Positions 1 to 9,647 of a stretch of 64,000 bases of DNA are shown here, piece by piece. The stretch comes from Lachnospiraceae bacterium (GTDB taxonomy: Bacteria; Bacillota; Clostridia; Lachnospirales; Lachnospiraceae), in the NCBI GenBank assembly GCA_022799355.1, contig JAAWOG010000008.1, positions 1-64,000 on the forward strand, written 5' to 3'. A program made the position numbers and the translations under genes. The notes below the pieces were generated by a model, which was not told the DNA's origin, ran no database searches, and saw only the letters and a list, made by a program, of their open reading frames with translations. Within the stretch, counting starts at the first letter, position 1. Each line of letters opens with the position of its first letter.

Positions 1-1193
1 CAGAGAACCGGTCTGTGCAAAAATTTTTCCGTATCGAAAATATTATAAATCTCCTCGTTTTTCAACAGCCCGTCCGCGTGAATGCCTGCCCTTGTCACAT
101 TAAAATTCTTCCCCACAAAAGGCGTTCTCGGCGGTATCTCGTAACCGATTTCCCGCTCGTAATACTCCGCCAGCTCCGTAATCACTGTCGTATCCATACC
201 GTCCAGGGAACCTTTTAACTGGGCATACTCAAATACCATTGCCTCCAAAGGCGTATTGCCGGTCCGCTCTCCGATTCCAAACAAAGAAGTATTTACACCG
301 CAGCAGCCATAGAGCCATGCCGTTGTGGAATTGGTGACCGCCTTGTAAAAATCATTGTGCCCGTGCCACTCGATCAGTTCGCAGGGTACGCCGGCATGCT
401 TGTGAATCGCATAGATAATTCCCTGCACCGAACGCGGTATCACAGCCCCGGGAAAGTTCACACCATACCCCATTGTATCACATGCACGCACCTTGATCGG
501 TATCTTATACTCTTCCATCAGATTCATCAGTTCCAGACAAAAAGGTACTACATAGCCATAAATATCCGCCCTCGTAATATCCTCCAAATGACATCTCGGG
601 CTGATGCCCTCCTCCAGACAATCCCGTATTACGTTCAGATAATGCTCCATCGCCTGCCGTCTGGTCATCTTCAGCTTCATAAAAATATGATAATCGGAAC
701 AGCTCACCAGAATTCCTGTCTCTTTCATTCCGATTTCTTTCACCAGCCTGAAATCTTCTTTTGATGCACGAATCCAGCTTGTCACTTCCGGGAACTCATA
801 CCCGCGTTCCATACATTTGCAGGCCGCATCCCTGTCCTTTTTGCTGTACAGGAAAAATTCACTGGCGCGGATCAGCCCTTTTTCCCCGCCAAGCCTGTGC
901 AGATAATCATAGATTGTAACAATCTGATCCGTCGTATAAGGTGCCCTGGACTGCTGGCCATCCCGAAACGTAGTATCGGTAATCCAGATCTCCTCCGGCA
1001 TATTATGCGGTACGATCCTGTCATTAAACGGAATCTTCGGCACCTCGGAATAAGGAAACATATTGCGGAATACATTGGGCTTTTCCACATCGTCCAATAT
1101 GTACATATGCTCCTCAATCTCCAACAGATGATTGCTTTCGTTCATCGTGATCGGCCTGTTTGTAAATATATCCCTGTTATAAAAATCCGCCAT
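1..1193 (-). CDS. Re-citrate synthase / isopropylmalate synthase-like enzyme (C-terminus outside window)
   Basis: The gene reads leftward and runs off the window; about 397 N-terminal codons are visible. DTTFRDGQQ (near residue 73) is the catalytic entry motif of the HMG-CoA-lyase-like family (isopropylmalate, homocitrate, citramalate and Re-citrate synthases). EWHGHNDF (near residue 275) supplies the metal-binding HxH, and GKNFNVTRAGIHADG follows. These enzymes condense acetyl-CoA with a 2-oxo acid. The roughly 70-residue N-terminal extension before the motif resembles the clostridial Re-citrate synthase group more than LeuA, but that assignment is inference. The ATG at 1193 follows AGGAAGG at a good distance. 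A Si-type citrate synthase also lies at 54.7 kb, so a second citrate-forming enzyme would be partly redundant; a LeuA or homocitrate-synthase role remains possible. Confidence 0.75.
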   Translation of the reverse strand, partial: MADFYNRDIFTNRPITMNESNHLLEIEEHMYILDDVEKPNVFRNMFPYSEVPKIPFNDRIVPHNMPEEIWITDTTFRDGQQSRAPYTTDQIVTIYDYLHRLGGEKGLIRASEFFLYSKKDRDAACKCMERGYEFPEVTSWIRASKEDFRLVKEIGMKETGILVSCSDYHIFMKLKMTRRQAMEHYLNVIRDCLEEGISPRCHLEDITRADIYGYVVPFCLELMNLMEEYKIPIKVRACDTMGYGVNFPGAVIPRSVQGIIYAIHKHAGVPCELIEWHGHNDFYKAVTNSTTAWLYGCCGVNTSLFGIGERTGNTPLEAMVFEYAQLKGSLDGMDTTVITELAEYYEREIGYEIPPRTPFVGKNFNVTRAGIHADGLLKNEEIYNIFDTEKFLHRPVL

Positions 1194-1298
1194 TCAGATA
1201 CCCCGCCTTCCTGAGAACTGTAAACCGACTCCGCTTTTACAGTTTTCAATTTTTCTGTTTTCTCTTTTGTATTTCACTGAATCGTTTATACTGTATCA

Positions 1299-1308
1299 TT
1301 GTATACAA
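1299..1308. promoter_or_regulatory. Palindrome TTGTATACAA upstream of the Re-citrate-synthase-like gene
   Basis: A perfect 10-bp palindrome lies about 105 bp upstream of the start at 1193, in the stretch where the promoter is expected. GntR-family regulators often bind dyads of this general type. A nearly identical ATTGTATACGAT occurs upstream of the MFS gene at 32.2 kb. No GntR-type regulator is encoded in the window, so the binding protein is unknown. Confidence 0.3.
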
Positions 1309-1457
1309 CAGTACACTTTTATGTCAATCCCTATTTTTACTAAAAAACAGGAAAGCACCGAACCGTTCTTTGGGATAAATACGGATTTCTCCCAACAAAA
1401 AAGTGTGCCGTCCCTTTATCATTCCATAGACTTCACACTCTTTTATGGTATTTCATG

Positions 1458-1958
1458 TTAACATGGGATCAAATGATTCATTTTCAGGATTGCTTCCACC
1501 GTATCCATTCCATCCTGTAATCTGATAAATCTCTTCTCACTGATATACTCTAAATTTCTCACGGAAAGATCCAGTTCTTTCAGCCTTCTCGTATTTCTGC
1601 TTACCCTTACGTTCAACAAATCTACGCTGCTTTTCAGGGTATTGATATTATCTTTCATGTTTTGGATCTCTCCTTTTATTCCTTGGATCTCTCCTTTCAT
1701 ATTCTGGATATTACCCTTCATACCTTGGATATCACCCTTCATGATTCTTATATCCTCTTTTATCGGACCAAGCTCCTTTTTAAATTTTTCATCAAGCTTT
1801 TTATCCAGCTTTTCATCCAGCATTCTATCCAGCTTTTCATCCAGCATTCTATCCAGCTTTTCATCCAGTTTCTTATCCAGTTTCTCATCAAGCTTCTGAT
1901 CAAGCCTCTCATCAAATATATCTGAAATAGCCCGCAGATCTTCTTTTGTTAAAATCAT
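1458..1958 (-). CDS. Coiled-coil protein with tetrapeptide and heptad repeats
   Basis: This is a 166-residue, very charged, probably all-helical protein. After a short head (MILTKEDLRAISDIFDE) come nine or so four-residue units of the form LDEK/LDKK/LDRM (about residues 19-55). Six seven-residue units of the form (I/M)KG(D/E/N)IQ(N/G)M then follow (about 62-103), and a non-repetitive helical tail. The chosen ATG at 1958 lies 10 bp after AGGAGG; an in-frame ATG farther upstream sits before that ribosome binding site. The repeats are visible in the DNA as tandem 12/24-bp units, so the gene can easily gain or lose copies. No enzymatic motif, signal peptide or membrane segment is visible. It may be a scaffold or a DUF1640-like coiled-coil protein; function is unknown. 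Confidence 0.7.
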   Translation of the reverse strand: MILTKEDLRAISDIFDERLDQKLDEKLDKKLDEKLDRMLDEKLDRMLDEKLDKKLDEKFKKELGPIKEDIRIMKGDIQGMKGNIQNMKGEIQGIKGEIQNMKDNINTLKSSVDLLNVRVSRNTRRLKELDLSVRNLEYISEKRFIRLQDGMDTVEAILKMNHLIPC

Positions 1959-2163
1959 ATTCAAAATACCTCCTTTTTCCATGGTGCAAACCGAAATTTA
2001 TTAATCCGCTATATTTAATAAATATACCATATTCAGAGTGTAAAGTCTATGCAATTATCAAGGAACAGCAAAAAACAAATTTTACGCAGGCATAAAATAT
2101 ACCTGTACAAACTCAAAACAAGAAGCTTCTGATTATGATAGAAAAAAGACTTTTTTACAGCAT

Positions 2164-3078
2164 ATGAACAGAGTCAGAAATCAGCTTGAATTAAATAAAA
2201 TAGAAATGATATATGAAAATAATGAAAACACACCCGTCACCGTTGCCGTACTGGACAGCGGAATTGACAGAAAACATCCTGATCTGGAAGGAAAAGTTCT
2301 TGCCTTTCAGGATTTTGTTGCAGGAAGGGCTATCCCCTATGATGATTATGGCCACGGGACACATGTCTGCGGCTGTATTGCCGGAAGCGGAAAAGCCTCA
2401 GATGGTATCTATGCCGGTATCGTACCGAATGCCCGCCTTGTTATCGGGAAGATACTGGACAGACGCGGAGACGGCAGAGTGGAAAAAATGGCGGAAGCGA
2501 TGCGGTGGATCATGGAACTGAAAGATGCCTACAATATCCGTGTGCTGAATATTTCTATCGGTACGGGAAAGGGGTATAAAGATCAGGAATATGATGAAAT
2601 TTTAGAGCTGCTGAATGAAGCCTGGTATCACGGCATTATGATCGTCTGTGCGGCAGGAAACAGCGGACCTGCCGGAGGCAGTATCTCCATGCTCGGCATG
2701 AACCGCAATATTATCACCGTAGGCTGTCATGAAGGAGGGGAAACATATCGTTTCGGACATCCCTGCCAGCTCTATTCAGGCAGAGGAGAAATTTCAGATC
2801 TATACAGAAAACCCGATATCGTTGCTCCCGGCACAGAGATTATCTCCTGCAAAGCCGCACCATACCGGGGAAAAACAATATTTGACAAATATTATTGCAA
2901 AAAAAGCGGGACCTCTATGGCGACAGCCATTGTCTCCGGGTGCTGTGCGCTCTTTTTTGAAAAGAATCCTGAAGAATCCAACGAATATTGTAAGAGAAGA
3001 CTGCTGCAGACCGCCCGCAACCTGGGCGAAGCATGGAATAAACAGGGGTACGGTATGGTCAATCCGGCGGCTATGTAG
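2164..3078 (+). CDS. Subtilisin-like serine protease (S8), probably intracellular
   Basis: At 304 residues this is little more than an S8 catalytic domain. The triad is readable: Asp31 in VAVLDSGID, His64 in YGHGTHVCG and Ser near 250 in SGTSMATA, with the oxyanion Asn near 164 in CAAGNSGP. There is no signal peptide and only about 25 residues precede the Asp motif, which fits intracellular subtilisins (ISP/AprX type) that act on cytoplasmic proteins. The start is uncertain: the ATG at 2164 has no strong ribosome binding site, and the frame stays open upstream to a stop at 2041 without another ATG. It converges on the minus-strand LRR gene that ends at 3140. Confidence 0.9.
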   Translation: MNRVRNQLELNKIEMIYENNENTPVTVAVLDSGIDRKHPDLEGKVLAFQDFVAGRAIPYDDYGHGTHVCGCIAGSGKASDGIYAGIVPNARLVIGKILDRRGDGRVEKMAEAMRWIMELKDAYNIRVLNISIGTGKGYKDQEYDEILELLNEAWYHGIMIVCAAGNSGPAGGSISMLGMNRNIITVGCHEGGETYRFGHPCQLYSGRGEISDLYRKPDIVAPGTEIISCKAAPYRGKTIFDKYYCKKSGTSMATAIVSGCCALFFEKNPEESNEYCKRRLLQTARNLGEAWNKQGYGMVNPAAM

Positions 3079-3139
3079 CCGCACTTTTTTGTCCCATACC
3101 CATCCCCCACAATACCGAAAACAATAGAAATGAAAAAGG

Positions 3140-4192
3140 TTACCGGCCTCCGAGTACCCCGGGAACAACACTCTTAACCTCTGCCGGAAGTTCCGGCTCT
3201 TCCTCATTGCCGCGATAAGCAAGCAAAATACCGTCTCCCACGATCAGAAAATCATCCGCATCCGACTTTTCTGACATCTCTGTCACTTCTACATCTTCTG
3301 CCGTTTCACCATCTGCCTGTGCCTCTTCCTCACCTTCTGCCCCGCTTCCGCCAGCCAGCCAGTTTTTCAGCCAAGGCGTATGAGAAAACGCATTCTCTTC
3401 AATCGTGGTAACACTGCCCGGTATCGTAACATCCGTAAGCGCATCACAGTGATAGAAGGCACCACAGCCAATGCTCGTCACACCTTCCGGAATTACTACA
3501 CGCTGCAGGCCGCTCCGCGCAAAAGCAAATTTATCAATGGCAGACACACCCTCCGGAAATGTAAAATCTGTCATCATAGGCTCCCTGTAGAAAGCCCATG
3601 CCCCAATTTTTCCCTCCGACACGGCCAGTGATGACACCTCTTCTACCTTCATGCCAAAAGCACTCTGCTCCTGTGGTGAATAATCCCCCTGATAGGTAGT
3701 CGCACTGCCGCCATCTATCAAAACCACCGCATTTCCGTTCACAATCGGTACCATACCGATATTGCTGCCGGAGGACGTACTGATACTGTACAGGACATTT
3801 CCCTCCGATGCGGGCTCCTCTGCCGCCAAAGATACGGCTTCTGCCTGATCACTTTCGGATGCTTCCGATGCCTGAGATGCCGTATCCTCCTGATTGCTTT
3901 CAGTCTCTCTTGCTTTTACCGTTCCGGAAGAAGCCGACTGCTTTTTCGCACCATCGGCATTTTCCGCATTATCTTCCTCCGAATCTTCCGATGGGGAAGT
4001 CCGCTTTACCTGATCTGTCTCTTCCGCATCGTCTGATGCATCTTTTTTCACTTTTGTATCTACCGCATATTGCTTTGTCTTTTCTCCCGCAGATACATCT
4101 GTCTCAGCCGTAGCACTTAAATTTCTTGCTCCAACCCAGATCAATGCGAGCAAAACAGCCATACCGCCGCCAATCATCAACTTTTTTTTCAT
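3140..4192 (-). CDS. Membrane-anchored protein with BspA-type leucine-rich repeats
   Basis: The protein has 350 residues. MKKKLMIGGGMAVLLALIW forms an N-terminal signal anchor. A long Ser/Glu/Asp/Lys-rich low-complexity linker follows (about residues 30-115). Near 205-270 there are at least two LRR_5 (BspA/TpLRR) units, seen in phrases such as VTSIGCGAFYHC and VTTIEENAFSH. A Glu-rich tail ends with VVPGVLGGR, without a sorting signal. GGAG lies 6 bp before the ATG at 4192, which decides the start. It lies downstream of the large LRR wall protein and the class B sortase in the same direction, so it probably belongs to the same surface module, held by its membrane anchor rather than by sortase. 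Confidence 0.75.
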   Translation of the reverse strand: MKKKLMIGGGMAVLLALIWVGARNLSATAETDVSAGEKTKQYAVDTKVKKDASDDAEETDQVKRTSPSEDSEEDNAENADGAKKQSASSGTVKARETESNQEDTASQASEASESDQAEAVSLAAEEPASEGNVLYSISTSSGSNIGMVPIVNGNAVVLIDGGSATTYQGDYSPQEQSAFGMKVEEVSSLAVSEGKIGAWAFYREPMMTDFTFPEGVSAIDKFAFARSGLQRVVIPEGVTSIGCGAFYHCDALTDVTIPGSVTTIEENAFSHTPWLKNWLAGGSGAEGEEEAQADGETAEDVEVTEMSEKSDADDFLIVGDGILLAYRGNEEEPELPAEVKSVVPGVLGGR

Positions 4193-4271
4193 ATCCGGCT
4201 CCAATCAACGTATTTCATATCATACGCAAAGAACGGATGCCACGCTCCGCGAGTCATCCTTAGATGATACA

Positions 4272-4311
4272 ATCGTGAAAGCTGAACACGAAAGTATTCA
4301 ACTTTCACGAT
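4272..4311. other. 40-bp near-perfect inverted repeat between two LRR genes
   Basis: Two 18-bp arms, ATCGTGAAAG(C/T)TGAA(C/T)AC, flank a 4-nt loop. Both arm differences are compatible with G-U pairing on the minus-strand RNA. It lies just after the 1706-residue gene, whose stop is at 4320. It is not followed by a T-run on either strand, so it is a strong hairpin (mRNA processing, stability or attenuation between the two LRR genes) rather than a standard terminator. Confidence 0.6.
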
Positions 4312-4319
4312 AAACTTCC

Positions 4320-7300
4320 TTACGCCGTCTCAGGGCGCATTTTTTTGTCCCTCTTCAGGAACAGCACTGCTGAAAACAGTCCAAGTCCTATTGCCAGGAA
4401 CCACTTCGGATGGATAGCATCCCCCGTCTTAGGCGTTGTATCAAAAGCCCCCTCCGAAAGGTTTGCCGTATCCACATATACCGTGTACGGCGAGAAGTGC
4501 GTTGCCGTAAATGTCACACAGGGTACTCCGTTTACCGTCGTAAATCTCGGATTCAGTTTATCCAGATTATTCCCGCCGGTTACCGCCGCAACCTTATTGT
4601 TTCCTGCGTACTGGCGCAATTCATCAGGTATCGGCAGAGTAATTGTCACGGAAAGTCCGCTGGTATCTGTGATCTTCGTTGTTCCTGTCTCATCGTACAG
4701 AGAGATATCCATTGCGAAATAGTGGATATTCGACAGATCACCATATTCATTTCTGAGTGCCTCTGCCACCGCTGCTGTCGCCTGACCATCCTCCGTTATC
4801 TTTATCACAAAGTTATCCGTAGAACCGTTAACCGTTGCAGAAGCTACATTGCCGTCAGAAATACCAGGCCTGCTTATCTGTACGGAACTTCCGCTGTTAC
4901 TATTGTTATCCTTATCACTCCCATCACCCTTGCTTACGGAACCCGTATTGGAAGATGGCGATGAAGTCACCGTTCCCGGTGTTCTCCGTGAAGTAATACC
5001 GTTGTTTGTCTCACTCTTAGTCCTATAGTTTGCTGTTACGGTCAGATTCTTCTTAGGCATCGTAAAGGATGTCGAGGACAGCGTCTTACTTGTAAAGTTC
5101 GTATCACTTTCCGAAGAAGTCCAGTTGTAGAACTCATAACCCGTATTAGGCGTAAACGCTGATACGGTTACTGTGGTACCTTCCTCATAAGTACCTGAAC
5201 CGGAACCATTGATAACGGTAAGCGTATATTTTTCTTTATTGGAGTTATTGTTATTGTCTCCGTTGCCGTTTCCGTTGCCGTTATTATTTCCATCTCCATT
5301 GCCGTTATTATTTCCATTTCCATTGCCGTCGCCATTACCGTTTCCATCTCCACCTGGGTTATTTGGATCATCGGGATTTCCCGGATTGTTTGGATCATCG
5401 GGATCGTTTCCGCTCGTACTGCCGCCTGCATAATCATAACTTGCCATAAACATTACATTTCCTGTAATCTTATTCATAGCAATTTCGCCCACACTATCAT
5501 CTTCCGGCACGGATATCCAACCGCTAAACTTATATTTGCTTCCTCTATAGGATGTAGGCGTCTTAGGTTCTTCTGCTGCTTCTCCGTCCCGCACCTCACG
5601 CTCCACGATCAGTTTCAAGTCATCATTCACAAACCGTACTTTCCATGTCTGAGGTGGTGTATCCCCATAAACCGCCTGTACCGTCATATTCTTTGCTGCC
5701 GGAGTATAAGTACTTGGGAACCAACGATCAAAATACTTCCCTTGTGCTTCATGTGCTTCTTTAAAAGGTGCGAACTCTTCTTCCGTAGGCGGAGCCACGT
5801 CCTCGCCCTGTTGAACAACTCTTGTTGCAATAACGGTTTTTTCGTCATCATCCACAAAAGTAATCGTATAAGAAGGTAACAGTACTTCATCTGAAACAGA
5901 CCAGCCATATTTCTTATTTGCAATAGCCAGTTTTTCCGCAGAACTCCCCTCAGGTGAGATCACCGTCACATTATGTAAAACATGATCTACATTAGGAGGA
6001 AATTTATCATAATCCTTATTACTATAAAATATCTTGTTACTGTCAAACCTCACATTATCGTTTGGCACGCGCAGTACCGTCAGATTTGTATCTTTTAAAG
6101 CATAATTATCCAATCCTCTGCATGCTAAAGGTAAGTACAACTGTATCAGTTCAGAACTATTAGCAAAACAAAATTCAGGTATATTCTCAACATTTGACGT
6201 AGATAAATCCACTGTTATGATATCTTCACAGTCCATAAATGCTTCCGGATAAATACGATTTATGCCTGTCAATTCATCCGGTCCGACCAAAGGAGAACTT
6301 GAAGAATTACCTCTTTCTACAAGGCACTGTACAATAGCATCCTTTTTTCCGTTGCTATTTTCAAAAATAATTCCTCTCTCACAGGAAAAATTCTCTCCGG
6401 CAGTATTGGTTCCTGGCGTTCCTCCCGCCATTGACTCTCCTGTAAAATATATTGTCGTTACATCTTTATCGTCTGCAAAAGGTCTAATTCCCATCTTACT
6501 CGTCGTTATTGGGACAGTTACGCTTTTCAGATTTTCACATTGACCAAATGCATAATTACCGATACTCTCCCCGCCTTCTACACCAGCAGAATACATAACT
6601 ACAGATTCCAAATTCTCACATCCGTAAAATGCATAATCATCTAATGCTTCTATATCATGCATTATTACATTTTTAACATATGTATTCAGTTTCTGGTCAC
6701 CTGTAGCCGCCGCCGCAAGCTCTTTCGCCGTCCTCTTTGCGTTTTCATCAATTCCAATTTCATTTCCGGCATCATCCGTCCGATCTTTCTTTACTGTATT
6801 TTTCTCATCAGCATAAGAAAATAATCCCTGCTTAATTCCTTGAATACCCGTAGGCAAAGTTATATCAAAAGCAGCTTTAAACGCGCTAAGGACATTAGGA
6901 GAATCATTTGGCTCTACTGTGTTATCAGCTTTATAAGCATCAAAGATTTCTTGAATCCTTACTTGAATTTTAGCATCATCAGGCTTTCCATTTGCATCTG
7001 AATATTTTCCCGTATCAAACAACGCATCTTTTAATGCTATATAATATTCATCCGTATCATTATAAACCCCATTCATAACCTTATCTGCCTCAGGCACCTG
7101 ATGAACCATTCGTTTATCAGATTTTTCATCATATTTTACATGAATATTAGTAGGATTTCCTGAACAAAAATCTATATATGATACTTTCTGATTATTATTA
7201 TTATAGTTATTTGCCTTATCCATAGCATACTGAAACGGCACCGATTCTATATCAATATTCCCGACAAATGTCAACGGTGTCGGTTCTTTTAAGTCAGACT

Positions 7301-9440
7301 CAAACTGTGTATAAAAAGCATCCTTACCAATTGATTCAATCCTGTTTGTCTCTTGAAAAATAACTTTTTCCAGATATCTACAGCCCCTGAAAGCATTTTC
7401 ACCAATCGTTTTAATCGTGTTAGGTATTGTAATAGTTTTTAAATCCTCATTTCCAAAACCACTATCACTGAACTGACTTCCTACAGATTCTATCGGATAT
7501 GGTCCTATCTGAGACTCTATTACCACATTTTCAGGCTTTCCCTGTATTCCTAAACCAACAAGTTCTCCATCAGGATTCACCTGATAAGTAAATGTATTAT
7601 TATCCTCATCATGCACAATTTTCTCAAATACGCCCGTATCTCTGTATTCAAAAGCAATTTCCTTTTCTTTTGTCACATTATGAATTCCACTCTGTGCATC
7701 TTTTCCCCTAAAATAAAATGCATCCCCGACATCTTCCTTAAATGCTTCCGCATCATACTTATAATCCCCCAAATCAAAGGTAGTATTATCATTTAATACA
7801 TCAATAAATTTTAGACTCACACATTTCTCGAACGCAGAAAAACGTATTATTTCCAAATTTGGATTATCAGGCAATGTCACTTCTTGCAGTTTTGAGCAAT
7901 TTTTAAATGTCCCTTGACCAATTGTTTTTATTTTCTCTGGCAATTTAATTTCGATTAATTCTCGGCAATCCTGAAATACGGTTCTTCCAAATTCTTCTAC
8001 ATTTGATGGTTCTGCAAAAGTCAGACTGGATAACGAAGTACAGCCGCTAAAAGCGGAATCACAAATACTCCTTGTTGCAATCGGTACAACAAAACTTGCC
8101 AATGAACGACAGTCTTTAAATGTATTTTCAGAAATAACAGCAATTCCTTTCGTAGATGGAAGCGTAAAAGTCTGCATACTACTACATCCTTCAAAAGCTG
8201 AAGGACCAATTTCACTGATCAATGAATTTTCTGTAAAAGATACGGACTGCAATGCTGAACATCTATAAAATGTATATGGTGCTATAGCATAAAGGCTGTC
8301 AGGCAAATTAATTTTAGTAATAGATGATGCATTTGCGAAAAAATTCTCACTCAAATAAGCAGGATTCCCATTAGCATCATCTTCCATTAACACCCATTTC
8401 CCAGAACCTGAAGTTGCTCCTTCCTCCCATGTCACTCTTTGATTAGAGATACATGCAACCTTTACTCTTTCAAGCATAGCAGTATCTTCATTTGTTTGTT
8501 CATAGTAAGTATTTTTAGTACTATCCTCATACATACCATCTGTTGTAATAGGTGGATTTCCCTCAATTTTTTGGCTTGGCAACTTATAGAATATATAATT
8601 CTCAATCTCTTCCGGTTTTGTAACGGACTTTTGCAGACGGTAATATATTATTTTTTTACCTTCCGGATGCCAAGTGGATATTGTTTCCTCAAAGCAAGGA
8701 TGAAAACGGTATGTATAACAATGGTATGTCTGTGTAGCCGTACTAATTCCAGTGGTTGCATCAGTAGATACTCTTGTCTCAACCTGTGCATTTAAAATTA
8801 CCGAAGTTCCATCTTCCTCTACATAGACCGGCTTTATTTGCGGCGTACTCCAGTTCCCCCATCCTGTTATTGTATCAGGATTACTCACTTCAGCATCCGA
8901 AAGCGTATGGTTTGCCGTACGTGTATAAGTATATTCTGTAATCTCCCTATAAAATAAGGTTTCTCCGTACTTATTTGCAGCAGTATAACCTCTATTTGTC
9001 CCCTGGCTGTTTGTATATTGTACATAAGCTTCCAAATAGTCGGGAATTTTAACAGTGCCACTATCAAGAGTTACTGTTGTTGCTCTTAATAAAACTGCCA
9101 CATCCCCACCAAAAGCATCTATATGTTTATAAGCATACTGAAATCCGCTATTAGCCGAACAATAAATAGTATCTCCGGTATTCGCAGCGTCATCTCTTGG
9201 AATTATCTCCGGAATATTGCTCACTCCTCCGCTTGAAGCAGTAGCAAATGTAATGCTTCCTTCAGTAGAACCAGTAGCATCGTAATCATTCGCATAAGTA
9301 ACAATCCCTTCTTCCGCAGCCGCCTCCGGCACCGGAATCGCCGCCACGGTAATAGCAGAAATCAGCAGCATCACCGCCGATGTCTTTCTGATCCGCCTCC
9401 TCATCCTTCTATCGAGTTTTTTTCTTACTTTTCCAAACAT
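4320..9440 (-). CDS. Large cell-wall surface protein with BspA-like LRRs and InlB-type repeats
   Basis: This 1706-residue protein is built as a sortase substrate. Residues 1-45 form a signal peptide with an Arg/Lys-rich head. Several blocks of LRR_5 repeats follow (about 360-530, 640-680 and 900-1120), with phrases such as IKTIGENAFRGCRYLEKV. InlB B-type/MucBP-like repeats lie near 1190-1330, then a Gly/Asn/Asp-Pro low-complexity spacer (1335-1400) and one more small bacterial repeat (1403-1470). The end carries TPKTGD (about 1668), a hydrophobic segment and a basic tail. That is a variant sorting signal of the (S/P/T)PxTG kind used by some clostridial class B sortases, and a class B sortase is the next gene upstream. 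BspA-like LRR proteins are known as adhesins; the ligand here cannot be read from sequence. The ATG at 9440 starts a typical secretion signal. Confidence 0.9.
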   Translation of the reverse strand: MFGKVRKKLDRRMRRRIRKTSAVMLLISAITVAAIPVPEAAAEEGIVTYANDYDATGSTEGSITFATASSGGVSNIPEIIPRDDAANTGDTIYCSANSGFQYAYKHIDAFGGDVAVLLRATTVTLDSGTVKIPDYLEAYVQYTNSQGTNRGYTAANKYGETLFYREITEYTYTRTANHTLSDAEVSNPDTITGWGNWSTPQIKPVYVEEDGTSVILNAQVETRVSTDATTGISTATQTYHCYTYRFHPCFEETISTWHPEGKKIIYYRLQKSVTKPEEIENYIFYKLPSQKIEGNPPITTDGMYEDSTKNTYYEQTNEDTAMLERVKVACISNQRVTWEEGATSGSGKWVLMEDDANGNPAYLSENFFANASSITKINLPDSLYAIAPYTFYRCSALQSVSFTENSLISEIGPSAFEGCSSMQTFTLPSTKGIAVISENTFKDCRSLASFVVPIATRSICDSAFSGCTSLSSLTFAEPSNVEEFGRTVFQDCRELIEIKLPEKIKTIGQGTFKNCSKLQEVTLPDNPNLEIIRFSAFEKCVSLKFIDVLNDNTTFDLGDYKYDAEAFKEDVGDAFYFRGKDAQSGIHNVTKEKEIAFEYRDTGVFEKIVHDEDNNTFTYQVNPDGELVGLGIQGKPENVVIESQIGPYPIESVGSQFSDSGFGNEDLKTITIPNTIKTIGENAFRGCRYLEKVIFQETNRIESIGKDAFYTQFESDLKEPTPLTFVGNIDIESVPFQYAMDKANNYNNNNQKVSYIDFCSGNPTNIHVKYDEKSDKRMVHQVPEADKVMNGVYNDTDEYYIALKDALFDTGKYSDANGKPDDAKIQVRIQEIFDAYKADNTVEPNDSPNVLSAFKAAFDITLPTGIQGIKQGLFSYADEKNTVKKDRTDDAGNEIGIDENAKRTAKELAAAATGDQKLNTYVKNVIMHDIEALDDYAFYGCENLESVVMYSAGVEGGESIGNYAFGQCENLKSVTVPITTSKMGIRPFADDKDVTTIYFTGESMAGGTPGTNTAGENFSCERGIIFENSNGKKDAIVQCLVERGNSSSSPLVGPDELTGINRIYPEAFMDCEDIITVDLSTSNVENIPEFCFANSSELIQLYLPLACRGLDNYALKDTNLTVLRVPNDNVRFDSNKIFYSNKDYDKFPPNVDHVLHNVTVISPEGSSAEKLAIANKKYGWSVSDEVLLPSYTITFVDDDEKTVIATRVVQQGEDVAPPTEEEFAPFKEAHEAQGKYFDRWFPSTYTPAAKNMTVQAVYGDTPPQTWKVRFVNDDLKLIVEREVRDGEAAEEPKTPTSYRGSKYKFSGWISVPEDDSVGEIAMNKITGNVMFMASYDYAGGSTSGNDPDDPNNPGNPDDPNNPGGDGNGNGDGNGNGNNNGNGDGNNNGNGNGNGDNNNNSNKEKYTLTVINGSGSGTYEEGTTVTVSAFTPNTGYEFYNWTSSESDTNFTSKTLSSTSFTMPKKNLTVTANYRTKSETNNGITSRRTPGTVTSSPSSNTGSVSKGDGSDKDNNSNSGSSVQISRPGISDGNVASATVNGSTDNFVIKITEDGQATAAVAEALRNEYGDLSNIHYFAMDISLYDETGTTKITDTSGLSVTITLPIPDELRQYAGNNKVAAVTGGNNLDKLNPRFTTVNGVPCVTFTATHFSPYTVYVDTANLSEGAFDTTPKTGDAIHPKWFLAIGLGLFSAVLFLKRDKKMRPETA

Positions 9441-9647
9441 AAAAATCCACCTTCTTCTGTCATGTTATGATATCGGGGCTACGGACTTTGCCCCTGAATG
9501 TTTTCAATTACCATACGTTTTGCACTTATGTAACCCGGCTCCCACGACAACCCAATTGCCGCACATCCGCACAGCGTTCGCCGGATATCCTTACACAACC
9601 ATCAAACCATAACCAACTCTCCGCGAAAATAACTCTTTCACATTATC

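Noticed and set aside
5209..5433. Short tandem CC/AT-rich repeats that could look like a CRISPR or minisatellite
   Set aside because: They encode the Gly/Asn/Asp-Pro spacer of the 1706-residue wall protein; there are no regular spacers between units.
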